A stretch of 23,775 nt of DNA, taken from positions 1-23,775 of IMG/VR virus record IMGVR_UViG_3300033995_001418; one strand, 5' to 3'. Shown piece by piece: positions 8,429-14,900 of the stretch; position 1 is the stretch's first letter, and every line of letters begins with the position of its first letter. The stretch is from a virus. The position numbers and the translations under genes were made by a program. The notes beneath the pieces were generated by a model. The model did not search any database and had not been told where the DNA came from. It saw nothing but the letters and a program-made list of their open reading frames with translations.

Positions 8429-8929
8429 CTATTTACTTCTGTTTTTCCATTTTTCGGGAATCATGTCTTGCCGCCCCAAAGATACGGCCCTCTTGATTAT
8501 GTGTTTTTTTGCTCTGGCTTTATTTTTTGCTCGACCAAAAGCATAAATTGCATTTTCCAAATCCGATTCATTCTCAATTGGATAAGAGCCATCGGGAAGA
8601 GCCATTCCGCTTCTTGCTAGTTTGTCTCGTGATTCTTCACTGAATAGTCTTTTCTTGTTCAACCCAGAGAGCTCCGATAATCTCTTTACAAGCTCATCAA
8701 TTAGTAATGGACCCATTGACTTTGCGTCAACAAGTACTACCCCTTTTTCATTTGCCAAGGACTCAAATCCATATCTTTTTAGAACTTGGTCAACTTCGGT
8801 TTTTAGGTAGAATATTTCAGAGAGTTCGGTTTCAATAGTAATTTCTTCTGCAAGCGTCTCGTCAATAGATTCAAGACTTTTTATTGAAGTTTGGTATATG
8901 TTCGATTGAGCCGAAGTATATATTTTCAT
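8429..8929 (-). CDS. 166-residue protein with DUF6582-like C-terminal domain
   Basis: ATG at 8929, 6 bases after the stop of the giant protease gene. Residues 1-95 are mostly helical and acidic, with no recognised domain. Residues 108-162 read MALPDGSYPIENESDL, then AIYAFGRAKNKARAKKHIIK, ending in IPEKW. This is the same domain as residues 422-470 of the 520-residue protein. In other phages this domain is often near or fused to prohead proteases and head proteins (family knowledge), which fits its place directly after the protease gene. A scaffold-like or internal head role is possible but not shown. Confidence 0.8.
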   Translation of the reverse strand: MKIYTSAQSNIYQTSIKSLESIDETLAEEITIETELSEIFYLKTEVDQVLKRYGFESLANEKGVVLVDAKSMGPLLIDELVKRLSELSGLNKKRLFSEESRDKLARSGMALPDGSYPIENESDLENAIYAFGRAKNKARAKKHIIKRAVSLGRQDMIPEKWKNRSK

Positions 8930-8935
8930 CTTAAA

Positions 8936-11900
8936 CTAATCCCTGTCTCGCGGAACGGTGATTCCGGGTATGTTGTATCTTGGAAAATTAGAAGAGTTGA
9001 GCATTGTCTGGTCTTCAAGGGATGCACCGCTTCTCAATCTGTCCATTTCGTCAAATTGCAGAACACCATCAACATCTCTCTTTTCCAACATTTGTTTTCT
9101 GAGTTGCAAGTAGAACCATTTTCTGCGTTTTTGAAGTTTTGGAAGATATGACACAAGCTTTCTGACTTCGGCTTTTTTCTTATCCCGTTCATTTCCGGCG
9201 TGAGTTCTCATTTTTGCCAGATACTCAAGTCTTCCAATAATTGTGTCTAGGGCTGAGTCTGCGGCTGTCCATCCAGAGAAAAGCACATATTCGGTTGCAT
9301 CTTCAGCGCCACCGTAAGGAAGCATTGCGTCGCCATCCTCGTACGCATTTATGGCTGCTTCGGCATTACCCTTGGTTACTCGTGCGCCATTTCTTCTAAC
9401 TGGGTCATTTGATGAGTACCTACTCCCAGGAATTTTTCTCATCCCGCCAGCTGGGCCATCGGAAAACGGAAGTTCTGGTTGTTCGTTTTCGTAGATGCCA
9501 GATTCAATAACTGGATTTTGTTCTGGCTCTTGTCTTTGTGGTGGGTTTTGTGAAGAAATCCGTGCTGGAGAAAATGGATTAAATGTTGTGTCGTTTCTGT
9601 CCATCCTCTTGGCGCCGTCAAGTGCCTCCAACCTGCTATCAAAAGAACGGCTTACCGGAGCGTTTCTGTTAGCCGTGTCTATTATGACCCATTTACCGTC
9701 TTCGGTTGGCTTGATGTCATAACGCTGCGGAACAAAACGTCTGCCCATTGAGCCAGCGGGACCACTCCCACCTTCTTCTGGGTTGTATGTAGGACTATTA
9801 AATAATTTGTTTAGTTCCTCAATCTCACGTGCTGTATCTATATCGGCGTCTGGCTCTGTTGTATTTTCCCCATCATAGAAATAGCCAGCGTATGGACCGC
9901 CAAGGTCTTCTATCTGCTCGATTGGGCGGTCGTTTCCATTCTCATCATAAAGTGTGTTCTTATTTCTTTCAGTTGCACTCTGGAACCAATCGTCAAATCC
10001 GTCCCCAAGTTCTTTTCTTTTTCTGGAAAGAAGTCTTTCAAATGTCTTGCGTCTGTCATTGACAATCATTCTCTCGGCTCGCTCAAATGGGGTCATTAGA
10101 GACGCCATTCGTGCTTCAGCTATTTCTCTGCCTTTTTGAGCGTAATCAACAACCTGATTTGCTGATATGTCCAAATCTCCAGCAACCGAAAGAATGTCAT
10201 ATGGCATTCCTTCAATATCACCGAAGTCTTCACCACTTATTTGCGAGTCAAATATTCTCTGATTTAGGTAATGATGAATATCAATGAGGTCGTCGTCTGT
10301 TGGATTATCCCAGTCTCTTTGTTCAATTGTAGAGAATCTTTTTCCAATTTGTTCAGCAACAATCTTCCATTTGTCATCACCATAAACTTCGTACAGCCTT
10401 CTATCAACATGCTTACTGCCACTGATGGGTACATTTGGCATTGAACCTGAGGACATTGAACCAACCGGTCCCTGCGGTGGGTTTTGCTGTATTTCTCTGA
10501 TTGCAGATTTTGCATCCTCGGAATCAAAGTATCTTTTTTGAATTTCTCTACCGACAGATTTTAGTTCTTTCATTAATGCCGATTTGGCAGCCCTATCTTT
10601 GCGGTGCGGTCTTCCGTAGGAGCCGAAGAGTTTTTCCATTGCATCGTTCCATGCGTCAACCAGTTCGTCATCGGACATTTCTGATGCATTCTTACCGGAC
10701 ATGGCTCCAACAGGACCAGAATCGTCATAAGAAAAATTCATCTCCCTGTATGCATAGTCAATATTTTTAACTAATTCTCTTTGACTCATTTCGTCATCAA
10801 GGCGCATTTCAAGTTCGTTGTAATCAATTTCACCAGATTCTAATTGACTCGTAATTTCATCAATAGAATCAAATGAGCGTATTTCGTTGGCTCTTTCCCT
10901 GTCTACAACATTCAATCTTCTTCTTATGTTTTGTTGACTTGTTGAATGTCTTTGTGCAAGCTGTGATATTGCCTGTCCTTCTGGAACAGAGGAGATAAGT
11001 TCTGTTAACTCATTATAAATCTGTATGTTGTACAAATTGTCAATGTTTCTTTCTTCTGTGTTTCTTGGTCTTACATATCTGCCCATTTTCCCAAAAGGAG
11101 AGGAATTCATTTCTGGGTCAAAAGGAATGTTTCCAGAAATCTCGTATTCATTGTTTTTTAGTCTTGTAATAGAGGCGCCAAATTCGTCAATGTATGGACC
11201 GTTTGCAGTTTTGTTTATTCTCTCAAGTGCGGCGTACCTGTCAAGAACATCGTCCAGTTGTGAATCGTTCCTGTTGCTCGAGTTGGTTATTCTAGAAAGC
11301 AATCTCTTCGATTCAGCCATTCTTTGCGATTCTGGCATTGATGAGTATGTTGAATCATGCTTATTTGGTCTCCAGAAATCTGTTGGAGAATAGTTTGGAA
11401 CACGTGAAGCATTCAATCCAAGCGCACCAAATGGCCCAGTATCAAAACTATTTATTTGATTTTTTCTGCTCGCTCTAGCAAGTTTTTCTTTTGCCCTGTT
11501 GTAAGCTGCAATGTCCGAGGCGCTAGCAATCGCAAAGCCTCTCCTATCTGCACCTATCTTGCGGCTTAGGTCTTCTAGTAAGTATGGCAATGATGTAGGT
11601 ATCGGCTCAGATGTTGACCTTACGGCAATCATGTATGGGTCAAATATTTTTCTTTGACCGTCCGATTTATCTGTTGCATGTAGAGATACATCCCCATTTG
11701 TGTTTTTGACAAACTTAACAAGTTCTACTGCATAGACCTTGTTCCCATATGGAAACTCTGCATCAATAACGTCCCTGTCAGCAGTAGCAAGCGTGCTCGC
11801 AATGGTTCCCTGGTTGTCGTCAAGCGAAATGAGTAGCGTTCTTTCCCTAGCACCTCGTCTCAGGGAAATCGTTTTAGCAACTACATCGGCAGTTGTTCTT

Positions 11901-14900
11901 TGCCTTTCAGTCTGTCTTTCCCTTGGTTTTTCTTGCTCTTCTCGTGGTTGTGTTCTTTCCCTCTGGCCCGATTCCTCTTCTCTTGGTTTCCTTTCGCCAG
12001 CACCTTCGTCCCTTGGTCTTCTGGTGGAATTATCACGAGGTCTAGATGCTCCAGGAGATTCCCTACCTGGTCTTCTTGTCTCGGTCCGCTCGCCTGTCTC
12101 AGCTTCAGGTTTTGGCTTTTCGGACTTTCTTCCATACATTCTGTCGGTTCTGAAATTCTTTTCTTTCCCATCTTTTTCATCTATTCCAACAATGTAGGCA
12201 CTGATAACTTTGCCATCCCCCCCAAAGCGCTCTTCGTATCGTGGCTCGGTGACTGTCCTTTTCTCTGGTCTATCTGCATCCGGCTTTAAGTATTCAAAAG
12301 AAATCTTAAGACCGGAATCCCTTGCATCGGTAATCGCTTTCTTAATATCCGATTCAGTAAAGTCTTTTGCCAGAATTATTTCTGAGTCTGTCTCTATAAC
12401 TGGTGTTGATGAATTTAAGCCAAGACCGTAAAGTCCAAGTTTTTCATACTCTTCTTTAAGTTCTTGTGCGGTTACATTCTCTCCAGCTTTTCCTCTTATG
12501 TCAGCCTCGACATCCCATGGTTTTGCCGAAATCATAACTCCGTCTGTTGCCGGATGCCTGCCTCTTTGGGTTCTAATTTTTTCAACTGTTTCATCAAAAA
12601 TTTCACCAAGTTCTTCTTGTGGCCAGTCGCTATAGGAAAACAGGTCACCAGAAACTGGGTGATTCCATTTGATTAAATTGCCATTTTCGTCTTCGGCAAC
12701 CAAAAACACAGGACCGGTAGAATTTACGCCAACATTCTTGTGTCTGTATTTTGTTACCTCACCAGTCAGTTTGTTTACATATGTAGATGAAATTTTTCCA
12801 TCGTCCCCAATTTCCGATTTGTCAATATTTGTCCCTCTGCCGCCAACTGTTTGTGCAGCTTGACTTGGTGATGATTGACCAGCCTGCCTGGAAGCTCTAC
12901 TTTCAGCCATTCTTTGTCTAGTAAGGGTGCGCATTCTGTCCCATTGCTCTGGCATCAACCCGCCGTCAATGTCGTATCTGTACAGTAATTTTTCAATATC
13001 TGCGTCGTCTTGTTCAAGCGTTCTTGCTGCGTTGACCAATCTTTTTCCGTCTTCTGGGTCTGCGCCAAGCAGCTCGCCGGTCTCTCTGTTTACTCTGAGT
13101 ACAGCTTCTTCTCCTGGGGCAAGAGTGTAACCTCCGTCATTGTTTTCAAACTTGTCAATCAATGATGCGGCATACGACCATTGCCTATCCGAAAGTTTTC
13201 CATTTTTTGCATACTGGAAGTACATGTCGCCGAGTACTGAATAATTTTTTTCTGCACCGGTCAAGTCTTTTTTGTCTTTTGAGTCAGCGGCTTCTCTTAG
13301 GGCAGCAGACTGCTCGCTATTTCTTAGCGTATGAATTTTTTCTATGACAGCCGGTCCAAAGTCTGGGGTATCTACATCTTTTGTAACAATCAAATCTGGG
13401 GAGGTACCCTGGTATCTCCACTTCCATGAGTTTTGTGTCCAGAATTTTTCTTCGGGCCCACTCTCAAGCCTTCTAACTTTTTTATTTCTAATAAGTCTTC
13501 TTGCTTCTCTTTCTTCTTCATCCCAGCTTTCAGACATATCGGCTGTTGCAAAAATTTCTCCGCTTATTTTGAAGTGTGAAGGCTCTCCGTCATATCCGCT
13601 CTTATTGTTCCATGAAACAATTCGTGAACCTTCTCGTGGCGATGTAGAGCTATCTATGGAGCGCAAAGTTTCTGTTCCGTCTGGATTCAAGAACAAACCC
13701 TGTGGTTTCATTTCATCATCAAGGAACACTCCACGTTCTGCGGCTCGAGCCATAGCTTGTGCTTCATCATTTGTGACAAATGAGTACTCTGGGGTTTCAA
13801 CCACCATGTAGTTGGTCTCCCCATCTTCTGCCAAAAGCTTTCTTCCTAGAATTTCATGGAGTTCTGGTTGATTGAATCCGCGCACTCTACGGAGGTATGG
13901 CTTTTCCTGCATTGACACACCATCAGACAGGTCATCAGTGAGGTCGTATTCCTCTACTTGGCCATCGTCACCGTTTGCGTAAATACGTGTTTTATTGTTT
14001 TGTCTTATTGCCATTGAACCAACTGGACCATCAGAGAAATAATCGTCTATCTCGTTGTCAAGCTGTGTTTTCCCAACATACTTTTTGTACAGGCTCCCGT
14101 CGCTGGCATCGGCTTCAAGAAAGAATCCTTCATCGTCAATTCCGTACCTCGTGTTTGATACAGAAACGGGTTTTGAAGTTGAGCCATCTGCTTTTCTAAG
14201 AGTTCTCATAGACTTTGTTAATCTTGAATCAACATCTTCAATTTTTAAATTAAAGTCTTTGGCAATGTCCAGATTTGTTGCACCGTAGAGTTTTTGGGAG
14301 AGCACATCCCTGTCTGTTCCTTCGAGCAGGTATCCGTGTTCTCTCATCAAGTAACGAATCTCGGAGCGTTCTGGGGTCTCTGTAGCCGAAAGAATTGTTG
14401 CTTGTGCTTTTACAATTTGAACGACATCATTTCTTGAAATATCGTTGTCTTTTGCTATTTGCTCAATTGGCGAATTCCCAAAACTTGAGTAAACATTTCT
14501 CATTAGCTTTTCAGGGTATGAACTCTCTTCATTATTGTTATTACTAATGATTCTGTCAATTGCTCTTATTGCACCTGACGGACCGTCTGGAGAATTATTA
14601 CCAGAATAAGGCTCTCCAGTTATTGAGAAGTTACTCAAGAAACTGTTTATTATGTTTGGAAGATACTCATCAAGCTCTGGGTCGTCGGGGTTGTTTTGTT
14701 TTAGGTAACTCTTCTTGCGACCAGTTAGGTCAAAAACTTCAGATGTAAAACCATCTGGCAACGGTTTTTTAACTGAATCAGTGTCTAGTGTCTCACTAAA
14801 CCCAATACTCCTAGGACTGCTATCTCTTCCTTTTAAATCGTCGACAGACTCGGCTGCCCCTATTGACTCCGTCCATTTTGCATTGGTCATTGAGCCAACC

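Noticed and set aside
13344-13811. 155-residue plus-strand frame (and similar ones at 11739-12197 and 4136-4582)
   Set aside because: Ser/Leu-rich shadows of the giant genes with no motif; opposite to a continuous coding strand.
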